This document shows, piece by piece, positions 20,062 through 29,060 of a stretch of DNA of 64,000 nucleotides. This DNA comes from Ferrovibrio sp965278975 (GTDB lineage Bacteria > Pseudomonadota > Alphaproteobacteria > Ferrovibrionales > Ferrovibrionaceae): contig NZ_OZ257126.1 in assembly GCF_965278975.1 (NCBI RefSeq), positions 2,604,001 through 2,668,000 on the forward strand, read 5' to 3'. Both the position numbers and the translations under genes were made by a program. The first letter of the stretch is position 1. Each line of letters opens with the position of its first letter. The notes below the pieces were generated by a model. The model saw only the letters and a list, made by a program, of their open reading frames with translations, had not been told where the DNA came from and searched no databases.

Positions 20062-20396
20062 CCGGCGTGCTGATGCGGAAATTGGCGATCGCGGTATTGC
20101 TGCTGGTTGGCTATGCCGCCTATGCCAAGGGCGCGCTGACATCCGCGCTGCTTGATCCAGCGCGGCCCGAGCATGTCGCCGCCGCCAATCAGGCGGTGCG
20201 GCAAGCTGGGCAGGATAACGAAGCGGAGCACCGCCTCGCCGAACTCTACTGGCAGCGTTATCCCGATGTTGCGGCTAACGCCATATATGGTCCGAAGGGG
20301 CCGCATGGCATTTTCGGCGCACGCGAACATTACCAGCGCCATGGCCGGCATGAAGGCCGCGTCTGGGGCCTGGAGGGGATGTCGCCGCAGCGTTAG
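20058..20396 (+). CDS. Small membrane-anchored protein with YPDV...HYQRHG..EGR motif
   Basis: 112 residues from the ATG that overlaps the sulfatase stop. One N-terminal hydrophobic helix (about 6-24), then a soluble domain. The C-terminal YWQRYPDVAANAIYG followed by GAREHYQRHGRHEGRVW matches a motif that I know as a short repeat in many glycosyltransferases and large repetitive proteins of Alphaproteobacteria and Cyanobacteria (YL..YPDV...HY..HG..EGR). The role of that motif is not established, but it often goes with polysaccharide genes, as here. The end meets the convergent gene at 20393. Confidence 0.65.
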   Translation: MTGVLMRKLAIAVLLLVGYAAYAKGALTSALLDPARPEHVAAANQAVRQAGQDNEAEHRLAELYWQRYPDVAANAIYGPKGPHGIFGAREHYQRHGRHEGRVWGLEGMSPQR

Positions 20397-20995
20397 CGGC
20401 GCAGGCCCGCGCCGCAGGGTTGGCCGCGCAGGCGGCTGTCGCAGAGTTCGACACTGCGGACAAAATTCGCCCATTCCTCGCCGGCCTTCTCGTCGCGCAG
20501 CGGCGGCGGCAGCTTGTCCTTCTCGCCACGCCAGGCATGTTGCACCAGATACAGGTTGTCGATGCCCTGGATGATCTTTGCCATGAGGAATTCGTTCGGC
20601 TGGCGGCCGGCGGATTTGCCATCGATGCATTGCATGGCGAAAATAGAGGTTGGATAGCTCTTCTCGAATTGCTGTTCCACTGGATGGCTGTCGAACTTGC
20701 CGCAATCCTTGCGCCATTCCGCCTGCAGCGTCTCCGCCACGGTTTTCGGGCTTTTACCGGTGACGCCGACATAGACGATGATCGCCACGCGCTCGCTCCA
20801 GGTCTCCAGCGTCTGGTTGCTGGGCACCAGTTCCACCACGCGCTTGTCCTTGCCATTATCCTGGTAGACCGGCTTGAAGTTCTGCAGCGGCGGCAGAATC
20901 AACTGTTCGGCGGGCGGTGCCTCCTGGGCGCGCAGCACGGCAGGCAGCAGTGTGGCAGGCAACAGCAGAAAAAGAAGCAGGGCGGCGATACGCAT
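20393..20995 (-). CDS. Secreted protein of unknown function
   Basis: 200 residues with a clear signal peptide (MRIAALLLFLLLPATLLPAV, cleavage near AQEA). The mature part has four cysteines (KDCGKF, MQCID, ELCDS, QPCGAG) that could form two disulfides in the periplasm. Segments such as WSERVAIIVYVGVTG suggest a mixed alpha/beta fold. No family recognised. Its stop codon overlaps the convergent small-protein gene by a few bases. Confidence 0.65.
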   Translation of the reverse strand: MRIAALLLFLLLPATLLPAVLRAQEAPPAEQLILPPLQNFKPVYQDNGKDKRVVELVPSNQTLETWSERVAIIVYVGVTGKSPKTVAETLQAEWRKDCGKFDSHPVEQQFEKSYPTSIFAMQCIDGKSAGRQPNEFLMAKIIQGIDNLYLVQHAWRGEKDKLPPPLRDEKAGEEWANFVRSVELCDSRLRGQPCGAGLRR

Positions 20996-21042
20996 GAAGC
21001 CGGACTCCGGGGCTGGCAGCGGCGAGGGACTGGTGATGGCAG

Positions 21043-21774
21043 TCAGATTAAACCTTTGCCGCGGAAACTGGTATGGCCGTGGCGGCCGACAATGACGTGA
21101 TCATGCAGGGTGATGCCGACGGCGCGGGCGGCCTCGCGCACCTGCTTGGTCATCTCGATATCGGCCTTGGATGGCGTCGGGTCGCCGGACGGATGGTTAT
21201 GCACCAGGATCACGGCGCTGGCCTGCAACTCAAGGGCGCGGCGCACCACCTCGCGCGGATAGACCGGGGTGTGGTCCACGGTGCCGCGCTGCTGTTCCTC
21301 GTCGCCGATCACGGTGTTCTTGCGGTCGAGGAAGATGACGCGGAACTGCTCAACTGGGTCATGCTGCATCGCGGCATGGCAGTAATCGAGCAGGGCCTGC
21401 CATGAGGAGATGACATGTTTGCGCATCACCTCACCCTTCAGCAGGCGCAGGCCGGCCTCGCGGGTCAGCTTCAGGCTGGCGATCACGGAATCGGAACAGC
21501 CAGCCCGGCGCAGCCGCTCCGGTTCGGCGCTGAGCAGGGCGCCTAAGCTGCCGAATTGCTCGATCAGCGCCTTGGCCAGTGGCTTCACGTCACGGCGCGG
21601 GATGGCGCTGAACAGCAGCAACTCAAGGATTTCGTAATCCGGCATCCCGTCGCCGCCAGAGGCCAGGAAGCGTTCGCGCAGGCGTTCGCGGTGGCCGTGA
21701 TAATGCGGCTTGACGGCTTCTTCAGCCACGCCATCCGCAGCAGGGTGAAAATCCGGCCCCGCAGCCTTAGGCAT
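21043..21774 (-). CDS. radC: RadC family protein (JAB/MPN domain)
   Basis: 243 residues from the ATG at 21774; the frame is open much further upstream, but that part is inside map. An N-terminal helix-hairpin-helix region (YEILELLLFSAIPRRDVKPL) is followed by the MPN core with HTPVYPREVVRRAL and the metal motif VHNHPSGDPTPSKADI. Early links of RadC to DNA repair have not held up well and its role is unsettled. It follows map by 8 bp and ends the sfsA-map-radC operon. Confidence 0.93.
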   Translation of the reverse strand: MPKAAGPDFHPAADGVAEEAVKPHYHGHRERLRERFLASGGDGMPDYEILELLLFSAIPRRDVKPLAKALIEQFGSLGALLSAEPERLRRAGCSDSVIASLKLTREAGLRLLKGEVMRKHVISSWQALLDYCHAAMQHDPVEQFRVIFLDRKNTVIGDEEQQRGTVDHTPVYPREVVRRALELQASAVILVHNHPSGDPTPSKADIEMTKQVREAARAVGITLHDHVIVGRHGHTSFRGKGLI

Positions 21775-21782
21775 GGTGTGCT

Positions 21783-22622
21783 TCAGGCATAGGGCGGCTT
21801 GTGCCAGCCCTTGGGCGAGAGGGTGAAAATCTCGTAGCCGGTCTCGGTAACGCCGATTGAATGTTCGAACTGCGCCGACAGCGAACGGTCCTTGGTCACC
21901 GCCGTCCAGCCATCCGACAGCAGCTTCACCTGCCACTTGCCGGCATTCACCATCGGCTCAATGGTGAAGAACATGCCGGGGCGGAGCGGCACGCCGGTAC
22001 CCGGCTCGCCGTAATGCAGGATGTTCGGCGGCTCGTGGAAGATGCGGCCCAGGCCATGGCCGCAGAAATCGCGCACCACGGAGAAGCGTTCTTTCTCAAC
22101 GAAGCGCTGGATGGCATAGCCGATATCGCCCGTGGTGGCGCCGGGCTTCACCACCTCGATGCCGCGCATCATGGCTTCATAGGTAACTTCGGTGAGGCGC
22201 TTGCCCTTCACGCCGACATCGCCGACCGGGAACATGCGGCTGGTATCGCCATGCCAGCCATCCAGGATCACCGTGACGTCGATATTGAGGACGTCGCCAT
22301 TCTCCAGCCGCTTGTCGCCCGGGATACCGTGGCAGACGACATGGTTCACGGACGTGCAGATCGACTTCGGATAGCCGCGATAACCCAGCGGCGCCGGCAC
22401 GGCACCATGCTTGAGGATGAAATCGTGGCAGAGCTGGTCGAGATGGCCGGTGGTGACGCCGGGTTCGACATGCGGGGTGATGAAATCCAGGGTCTCGGCG
22501 GCGAGGCGGCCGGCGCGGCGCATGCCCTCGAAATCCTCCGCCCGATGCAGGCGGATGGCGCCCGGGCGCAGCGCCTCAAGGTCGTCCTCATCCTCATCCA
22601 GCAGGGCGGTATTCTTGTTCAC
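21783..22622 (-). CDS. map: Type I methionine aminopeptidase
   Basis: 279 residues, the pita-bread fold enzyme that removes N-terminal Met from nascent proteins. Metal ligands are in place: NIDVTVILDGWHGDTSRMF holds the two Asp residues, CGHGLGRIFHEPP the His, FFTIEPM the first Glu and SAQFEHSIGVTETG the second. CHGIPGDKRLENGD is the typical substrate-site His region. The N-terminal 20 acidic residues are extra compared with E. coli. Second gene of a minus-strand operon, 13 bp after sfsA. Confidence 0.97.
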   Translation of the reverse strand: MNKNTALLDEDEDDLEALRPGAIRLHRAEDFEGMRRAGRLAAETLDFITPHVEPGVTTGHLDQLCHDFILKHGAVPAPLGYRGYPKSICTSVNHVVCHGIPGDKRLENGDVLNIDVTVILDGWHGDTSRMFPVGDVGVKGKRLTEVTYEAMMRGIEVVKPGATTGDIGYAIQRFVEKERFSVVRDFCGHGLGRIFHEPPNILHYGEPGTGVPLRPGMFFTIEPMVNAGKWQVKLLSDGWTAVTKDRSLSAQFEHSIGVTETGYEIFTLSPKGWHKPPYA

Positions 22623-22635
22623 GCAACACTATCCT

Positions 22636-23352
22636 TCAGGTGGTGGAATCGTCAGAGGGTGTAATAGGCAGCGCCCGCGCGAGTTCGATACCCGTCTGCG
22701 TCACGCTGCAATCATAACATAGCGCCTCAACCCCGGCTTTCCTAGCCTCGCGGTAGGCGGCGGCATAACCCGGGTCGAGGTCTGGCGCGAGGCGGAAATG
22801 GCTGCAATCCGGGCGTTGCACCAGATAGAGCATCAAGGCCCGGTTGCCCTGGCGCACCTGATCGGCCAGTTCCACAAGATGCTTGGCGCCCCGCGCGGTG
22901 ACGCAATCCGGGAACTCGGCCAGCGGCGGGCGGCGGCTTAAATGCACATTCTTGATTTCCAGATAGGCCGGCGGCAAGCCGGGGCCGCTGAGCAGGAAGT
23001 CGATGCGGCTGTTGCGGCCATAGGGTACTTCCGGGCGGATGCCGGTATAGCCGGCCAGTTCCGGGATGCGGCCCTGGCCCAGCGCCTCGGCCACCAGGCG
23101 GTTGGGCAGGGTGGTATCGATGCCCACCAGGGCGCCGCTGTCCGGGATCTCGGTCAGCACCCAGCCCCAGGCCAGCTTGCCCTGGCCGGGTTTCAGCCAA
23201 GCCCGCATACCCGGCTCGGCCAGGCCCAGCATGGCGCCGGGATTGGGACAATGCGCCACCACTTCCGAGCCATCGGGCAGGCGCATGTCGGCCAGGAAGC
23301 GTTTGTAGCGCCGGATCAGGGTGGCCGGCTGCAGGGGATGGGGAAACAGCAT
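22636..23352 (-). CDS. sfsA: SfsA family DNA/RNA nuclease-like protein
   Basis: 238 residues from the ATG at 23352, the usual SfsA length; the frame stays open far upstream but antisense to the next gene. Family blocks seen: RYKRFLADMRLPDGSEVVAH, CPNPGAMLGL, RPEVPYGRNSRIDFLL, YLEIKNVHL, and DCVTARGAKHLVEL. The E-x-K arrangement in YLEIKNV is a PD-(D/E)XK-like active-site pattern. Named for sugar fermentation stimulation in E. coli; the biochemical role is unclear. First gene of sfsA-map-radC, divergent from the CinA-type gene. Confidence 0.95.
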   Translation of the reverse strand: MLFPHPLQPATLIRRYKRFLADMRLPDGSEVVAHCPNPGAMLGLAEPGMRAWLKPGQGKLAWGWVLTEIPDSGALVGIDTTLPNRLVAEALGQGRIPELAGYTGIRPEVPYGRNSRIDFLLSGPGLPPAYLEIKNVHLSRRPPLAEFPDCVTARGAKHLVELADQVRQGNRALMLYLVQRPDCSHFRLAPDLDPGYAAAYREARKAGVEALCYDCSVTQTGIELARALPITPSDDSTT

Positions 23353-23433
23353 GCCCTGCCATAGCCTGCGGTTGAAATCAGGTCCAGGGCTGGTCTGGCC
23401 TCGGCCGGGGGGAAATGCTATGTCGAGGGCGCC

Positions 23434-24207
23434 ATGACGGACAGCCCAGCCACCCCGCCCAAGATCGTCACCGCCGCCATGCTGGTGATCGGCAACGAAA
23501 TCCTTTCCGGGCGTACCCGCGACGCCAACATGCATTTCATTGCCGGCAAGCTGGCCGAGCTGGGTATCCGGCTGGCCGAGGCCCGCGTGGTGCCTGATGT
23601 GCCGGAACGCATCATCCGGGCGGTGAATGAGCTGCGTGCCACCTACGACTATGTTTTCACCTCGGGCGGCATCGGCCCGACCCATGATGACATTACGGCT
23701 GATTGCATTGCCCAGGCTTTCGGGGTCGGCATCGACATCCATCCCGAAGCACGCCGCCGGCTGGAAGCGCATTACGAGGCCGGCATGCTGAATGCCGCCC
23801 GCCTGCGCATGGCGCGTATTCCCGATACCGCCACGCTGATCGACAACCCGGTGAGCGCCGCGCCCGGCTTCCGCATCGACAACGTGCTGGTGATGGCCGG
23901 TGTACCCTCGATCTTCCAGGCCATGGTGGCCTCGGTCGCCGCTGATCTGGTCGGCGGCGACAAGCTGATGTCGCGCACCGTGATCGCGCTGATCCCGGAA
24001 GGCGCCATCGCGGAGCAGCTTGGCAGCTTGCAGCAGGAATACCCGGATGTGGATATGGGGTCGTATCCGGCTTTCCGGGGCGGCAAGGCTTCCTGCGCCA
24101 TCGTGCTGCGTTCCACCGACAAGGCGCGGCTCGATGCCGCCGCCGAAAAGATGCACGGCATTTTCCGCGCCATGGGCGGCGAGCCGTTCGAGAACGAGAT
24201 CGTCTGA
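23434..24207 (+). CDS. Molybdopterin-binding (MoCF/CinA N-terminal-like) domain protein
   Basis: 257 residues. The MoCF-domain hallmarks are clear: AAMLVIGNEILSGRTRDAN near the start, and VFTSGGIGPTHDDITADCIA in the middle, as in MoaB/MogA and the N-terminal half of CinA. A C-terminal extension of about 80 residues (from IALIPEGAIAEQLG) is like stand-alone CinA-N proteins; the nicotinamide-nucleotide amidase half of full CinA is absent. Probably an ADP-ribose or nucleotide pyrophosphatase-type enzyme, an inference from the CinA family. The stop overlaps the next gene (TGATG). Confidence 0.85.
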   Translation: MTDSPATPPKIVTAAMLVIGNEILSGRTRDANMHFIAGKLAELGIRLAEARVVPDVPERIIRAVNELRATYDYVFTSGGIGPTHDDITADCIAQAFGVGIDIHPEARRRLEAHYEAGMLNAARLRMARIPDTATLIDNPVSAAPGFRIDNVLVMAGVPSIFQAMVASVAADLVGGDKLMSRTVIALIPEGAIAEQLGSLQQEYPDVDMGSYPAFRGGKASCAIVLRSTDKARLDAAAEKMHGIFRAMGGEPFENEIV

Positions 24208-24602
24208 TGCGCCTGTTCAACGCTTTCATGCTTGCGGCCCTGCTGGCCGCCGGCGCCGCCCAGATACCGGCCTCGATGCCTGCCCGGGCGCAGATGTCCA
24301 GCGCGCTGCAGCCGCCGCCGCCTTTCCTGGGCAAGGACCTGCTGGCTTTGTGTCAGGCGCCGGATGCGAGCCCGCAGCGCAGCGGCTGCCTGCGTTACCT
24401 GCAGGCCGCGGTGGCGATGTATGAAGCGATGGTAGGCGAGGGCAAGGAAATTTCCTGGTTCTGCGCCCCGCGCGAGGCACCGGCCGCCACGCTGCGCCAG
24501 CAATTCGTCGAATACGGCGCCGATAATGCCGACGACATGGCGCAGGATGCGATCAAGGCAGTGCGGATGGCGTTGTCAGACGCGTTCCCGTGCCAGGAAT
24601 AG
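24207..24602 (+). CDS. Rap1a/Tai-like secreted protein
   Basis: 131 residues with a signal peptide (MRLFNAFMLAALLAAG, cleavage near ARA). The mature part follows the Rap1a/Tai immunity-fold pattern: LLALCQ, a second Cys in SGCLRYLQ, WFCAPREAPAATLRQQFVEY, and a C-terminal ALSDAFPC. The four cysteines would form two disulfides in the periplasm. Known Rap1a proteins protect against type VI peptidoglycan-amidase effectors; many relatives have no effector nearby, as here. Translationally coupled to the upstream CinA-type gene. The match is by pattern only. Confidence 0.6.
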   Translation: MRLFNAFMLAALLAAGAAQIPASMPARAQMSSALQPPPPFLGKDLLALCQAPDASPQRSGCLRYLQAAVAMYEAMVGEGKEISWFCAPREAPAATLRQQFVEYGADNADDMAQDAIKAVRMALSDAFPCQE

Positions 24603-24688
24603 CCGGGTTTGGCCAGGAATAGGCGCCTTGCTTTTGCCCAAATCCGGGCGCAGCATTTAATCTGACCCAATTCCAGGAGGAAGCGCAT

Positions 24689-25024
24689 TTGCGCCGTCTG
24701 CTGCCCTTGATCCTGGCGGCATTCCTTACCGCCTGCGGACCGGCCATGGTCTGGGACCGGCCGTTCACCTCGGATGCCGCGCTTCACGCCGACCAGCAGG
24801 AATGCCGGCGGATGGCGCGCCAGCAAGCTTTTGCCGAAAGCTGGCCGCGCTTCGGCCCCGGCCTGTGGCAGCGCGGCTGGTATGACCGCCATGGCCGCTA
24901 TTACCGTGATCCATTCCCCTATGATCCATTCTTCGAGCGTGAGCAGCGGGAAGCCTCGCTCAGTGATTTCTGCATGCGCGCGCGCGGCTACCGCCTGACG
25001 CCGGTTCAGACCGGGACATCATGA
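24689..25024 (+). CDS. Small lipoprotein, tandem paralogue 1 of 3
   Basis: 111 residues starting at TTG 24689, supported by a perfect AGGAGG nine bases upstream. The lipobox LTAC puts the lipid at Cys16. The mature part shares the layout of the next two genes: an early WDR, then an Asp/Gln-rich segment around the first Cys (DQQECRRMARQQAF), and near the end SDFCMRARGYRLTP. This copy has an extra Tyr/Arg/Pro-rich middle (YDRHGRYYRDPFPYDPFF). No named family recognised. The stop overlaps paralogue 2 (ATGA). Confidence 0.75.
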   Translation: MRRLLPLILAAFLTACGPAMVWDRPFTSDAALHADQQECRRMARQQAFAESWPRFGPGLWQRGWYDRHGRYYRDPFPYDPFFEREQREASLSDFCMRARGYRLTPVQTGTS

Positions 25025-25362
25025 CAGCCCGCCTGTTGCTTCTCGCGCCGTTGCTGCTGGTAGCCTGCGCGCCGGCCACCGAATGGCGCCGGGCCGATAC
25101 CGCCCCGGAACAGCGCCTGGCTGACGAGAAAAGCTGTCACGCCGTTGCCGATTACCAGGCTTTCGACGAAAGTTTTGGCACCACGGCGAAATACCCGCCG
25201 TTGCGCGACACGCAGTTCATTCAGGGGGGTGGCGATGATGGCGGCGGCGGTCTCACCGTCAGCTACAGCCAGCGCGGCCCCCGGCTTTATGAATTGACCG
25301 AATATTGCATGCAGCAGCGTGGCTATGCCCTGGTGCGGCTGGACAAGACGAGGGTGCCATGA
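25021..25362 (+). CDS. Small lipoprotein, tandem paralogue 2 of 3
   Basis: 113 residues, lipobox LVAC (Cys16). Shared paralogue blocks: TEWRRADTAPEQRLADEKSC after the lipidated Cys, DYQAFDESF, and YELTEYCMQQRGYALV before the end. The middle holds a glycine/aspartate-rich loop (GGGDDGGGG). The two conserved Cys of the mature part probably form one disulfide. Coupled by ATGA overlaps to both the preceding and the following gene, so the three are one translational unit. Confidence 0.75.
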   Translation: MTARLLLLAPLLLVACAPATEWRRADTAPEQRLADEKSCHAVADYQAFDESFGTTAKYPPLRDTQFIQGGGDDGGGGLTVSYSQRGPRLYELTEYCMQQRGYALVRLDKTRVP

Positions 25363-25673
25363 AGCGTTTTCTGATCGGTGTGGGGTTGCTGGCGCTGGCC
25401 GGCTGCGGCAGTGCCTCGGAATGGTCGCGAGCCAATACCACCCCGGAGCAGCTCGCCAAGGATGAGAAGGAATGTGCCGCCATCGGCGACCAGAAGGCCT
25501 TCGATGCCAGTTTCAAACCGCGCAACTATGGCTTCGGTGCCGGCATGACCACCGAAAGCCCGAGCTATTTCGAGCGCGGTGCCGACATCTATCTGTTCAC
25601 CAATGAATGTATGCTGCAGCGCGGCTACCGGCTGGTGCCAGTGCCAGCACCTGGGCAGCCGAAGGCTTCCTGA
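25359..25673 (+). CDS. Small lipoprotein, tandem paralogue 3 of 3
   Basis: 104 residues from the ATG at 25359 (a longer open frame upstream lies inside paralogue 2). Lipobox LAGC (Cys16). Blocks shared with paralogue 2: SEWSRANTTPEQLAKDEKEC, DQKAFDASF and TNECMLQRGYRLVPV. It is closer to paralogue 2 than to paralogue 1. Function unknown; three anchored copies side by side suggest a structural or sensory envelope role, which is only a guess. Confidence 0.75.
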   Translation: MKRFLIGVGLLALAGCGSASEWSRANTTPEQLAKDEKECAAIGDQKAFDASFKPRNYGFGAGMTTESPSYFERGADIYLFTNECMLQRGYRLVPVPAPGQPKAS

Positions 25674-25782
25674 GACGCCTAAGCGGGTTGCCGTAATGAT
25701 GCCGCAATCCGGCCCAGTGATTGCCCGAAACCGATGATTGCATAAGTTCCCGGGCGGCAAGGTCCGCCTGGGAGGGAAAATC

Positions 25783-26262
25783 ATGCGTGCGGCAATCTGT
25801 GTGATTGGCGTTGCGTTTTTTGCGGCAATGGCGCCGCCTCAAGCATTAAGCCAGGACAAGGAAACCAAGTCAGTTGCGGATATTTTTGGGCCGCATTATG
25901 GGCGGAGCTTATACTCCATGGCTCAAGGGGCGCGTCACTGGGGTAGCGGCTCTGCGAGTGACAATACCTGGACGCCCAATACGGGCATCCAGTCGTCGCG
26001 CCAGCCTTCGAGGCCCTATGCGATCATTCAATCGTCACGCCGGGAAGCATTTGATGACGACTACAAGGGCCGGCTGCGCCAATATGGCGGCAGTCACTTT
26101 CCGCTGAAGCCAAGTGCACCGGAATGCTTGGCGCCGCATAACGACCGCAGTTTCTCATGGTCGATGGTGATGCGCGATCCGCAGCCGGGCAAGGGCGGTT
26201 GGAAGGATTGGGAGCCGCCCTATTACAGAGAGTGGCGGCGCATGGACGCGCATTGCCGCTAG
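25783..26262 (+). CDS. Secreted protein of unknown function
   Basis: 159 residues from the ATG at 25783, which has GGAGGG seven bases upstream; earlier in-frame starts lack this. A signal peptide (MRAAICVIGVAFFAAMAPP, cleavage near ALSQ) is followed by a polar mature chain rich in Ser, Arg and Trp (QGARHWGSGSASDNTW, PGKGGWKDWEPPYYREWRR). Only two Cys remain in the mature part. No family recognised. Its base composition looks somewhat lower in G+C than the neighbours, which may point to recent acquisition. Confidence 0.6.
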   Translation: MRAAICVIGVAFFAAMAPPQALSQDKETKSVADIFGPHYGRSLYSMAQGARHWGSGSASDNTWTPNTGIQSSRQPSRPYAIIQSSRREAFDDDYKGRLRQYGGSHFPLKPSAPECLAPHNDRSFSWSMVMRDPQPGKGGWKDWEPPYYREWRRMDAHCR

Positions 26263-26275
26263 ATTTCCTCGGCAC

Positions 26276-27249
26276 CTAAATTTCTTCAGCGCGGTGACAC
26301 GCCACCAGACGTTCGTTGAGTGACCGCAATGCTGGTGTCTCTGCACGGCAGCGTGCTTGCACGAAAGCACAACGTTCGGCCAGGGCGCAGCCGGGCTGAT
26401 CCGCTGGGCGCACCGCTGCATGGCCTTGCAGCAATTGCCGCTGGCGCCGGGTGCCGGGCGGTGGCGGCACCGGCTGCGGCAGGGCAGCAAGCAGTGCGCG
26501 GGTATAGGGATGGCGCGGCTGGTTGAAGATGCTGCGTGTTTCGCCCTGTTCGACGATACGGCCCAGATACATCACTGCTACCTGGGCGCAGAGGTGGTCC
26601 ACCACGGCCAGGTTATGGCTGATGAACAGATAGGTAACGCCGAAACGCTGCTGCAATTCCGCCATCAGGTTCAGCACGCTGGCCTGCACCGAAACATCCA
26701 GCGCACTGACCGGCTCGTCGGCAACGATCAGCTTCGGCCGCGTGATCAGGGCGCGGGCAATGGCGATGCGCTGGCGCTGGCCGCCGGAAAATTCATGCGG
26801 ATACTTTTCCGCATCCGCCGGGCGCAGGCCGACCGCACTCAAGGCTTCGGCGACCCGGGCAGCACGTTCGCTCTTATCCGCCTTCAGTAGCGCATCCAGC
26901 GGCTCGGCGACGATGCGGCCGACGCGCTGGCGTGGATCGAGCGAGCCATAGGGATCCTGGAACACCATTTGAAAGTCCCGCCGCGCGGCGCGCAGACCTT
27001 CCGTATCAAGGGCATGTAGGTCCTGGCCCTGGAACAGCACGCGGCCCTGATCGGGCCGTTCCAAGGCCATGGCCAGCCGCGCCAGCGTGGATTTGCCGCA
27101 ACCGCTTTCGCCGACCAGGCCAAGGCTCTCGCCGGTTTGCAGCACCAGATCGACGCCATTCACCGCCGGCACCAGGCGCGGCTTGGCGAACATGCCGCCG
27201 CCGGGCAGACGATAGACCCGGTGCACGCCTTCGATGCGAAGCAACTCGC

Positions 27250-27253
<4 letters not shown>
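26276..27253 (-). CDS. Oligopeptide/dipeptide-type ABC transporter ATP-binding protein (DppF/OppF-like)
   Basis: 325 residues from the ATG at 27253, which overlaps the stop of the partner ATPase gene (ATGA). Walker A GESGCGKST, Q-loop VFQDPYGSLDP, signature FSGGQRQRIAIARAL, Walker B LIVADEPVSALD and the switch His in FISHNLAVV are all present. The C-terminal Cys-containing oligopeptide extension (GCALAERCAFVQARC) is typical of OppD/F proteins that carry an iron-sulfur cluster. Last gene of a four-gene importer operon. Confidence 0.95.
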
Positions 27254-28218
<965 letters not shown>

Positions 28219-28223
28219 CGGCC

Positions 28224-29060
28224 TCACCGTTGCCGCGACAGGCGCGGATCGGTGAGATCGCGCAGGCCGTCGCCAAGCAGGTTGAGGCCGAGCACGCTCA
28301 CCATGATGGCAAGGCCGGGGAACACCACCAGGAACGGGCTGCGGAAGATCATCGCCTGCGCTTCGTTCAGCATGCGGCCCCAGGAAGGCGTCGGCGGCTG
28401 GGTGCCGAGGCCTAGATAGGAAAGGGCGGCTTCCGCCAGGATCGCCAGGGCGAACTGGATCGTCGCCTGCACGACAAGCACCGCCAGGATATTGGGCAGC
28501 ACATGCTCCAGCGTGATGCGCAAGGCGCCCTTGCCGGCGGCGCGGGCGGCGAGGATGAAATCCCGCGCCCAGATCGCATTGGCCGAGCCGCGCGCCACGC
28601 GGGCGAAGATCGGGATGTTGAAAATCGCGATAGCGATGATCGAATTCAGCGAATTCGGCCCCAGCACGGCGGCGAACATGATCGCCGAAAGGATCGCCGG
28701 AAAGGCGAAGGTGAAATCGGCGAAGCGCATGATCAATTCTTCGAGCCAGCCGCGCCGCGCCGAAGCCCAGAGGCCCAGCGCCGTGCCGAGGCTCATGCCG
28801 ATGCCGACCGCGACGACGCCGACGACGATGGAATTCTGCGCGCCCACCAGGATCATCGAAAACACATCGCGGCCATAGGGATCGGTGCCGAGCCAGTAAT
28901 CGGCGGAAGGCGGTGCCAGGCGGCGGCGGATGTTGATCGCAGTCGGGCTGTAGGGTGTCCAGACCAGCGAAAGCGTTGCCATGCCCAGCATCAGCAAGGT
29001 GAGCAGGCCGCCGCAGAGGAAGCTGCGATGCTTCAGGGCACGGCTGAGGAAATCAGACAT
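28224..29060 (-). CDS. Oligopeptide/dipeptide-type ABC transporter permease (DppC-like)
   Basis: 278 residues with the DppC/OppC architecture: one N-terminal helix (about 15-37), a periplasmic loop with WLGTDPYGRDVFS, then five more helices. The EAA cytoplasmic loop is visible as ARAAGKGALRITLEHVLPN. The C-terminus PGLAIMVSVLGLNLLGDGLR is typical. Start overlaps the DppB-like stop by 8 bases. Confidence 0.95.
   Translation of the reverse strand: MSDFLSRALKHRSFLCGGLLTLLMLGMATLSLVWTPYSPTAINIRRRLAPPSADYWLGTDPYGRDVFSMILVGAQNSIVVGVVAVGIGMSLGTALGLWASARRGWLEELIMRFADFTFAFPAILSAIMFAAVLGPNSLNSIIAIAIFNIPIFARVARGSANAIWARDFILAARAAGKGALRITLEHVLPNILAVLVVQATIQFALAILAEAALSYLGLGTQPPTPSWGRMLNEAQAMIFRSPFLVVFPGLAIMVSVLGLNLLGDGLRDLTDPRLSRQR

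Noticed and set aside
23353..24156. Upstream extension of the sfsA frame, adding about 268 codons
   Set aside because: Antisense to the CinA-type gene; SfsA has its normal length and conserved N-terminus when started at 23352.
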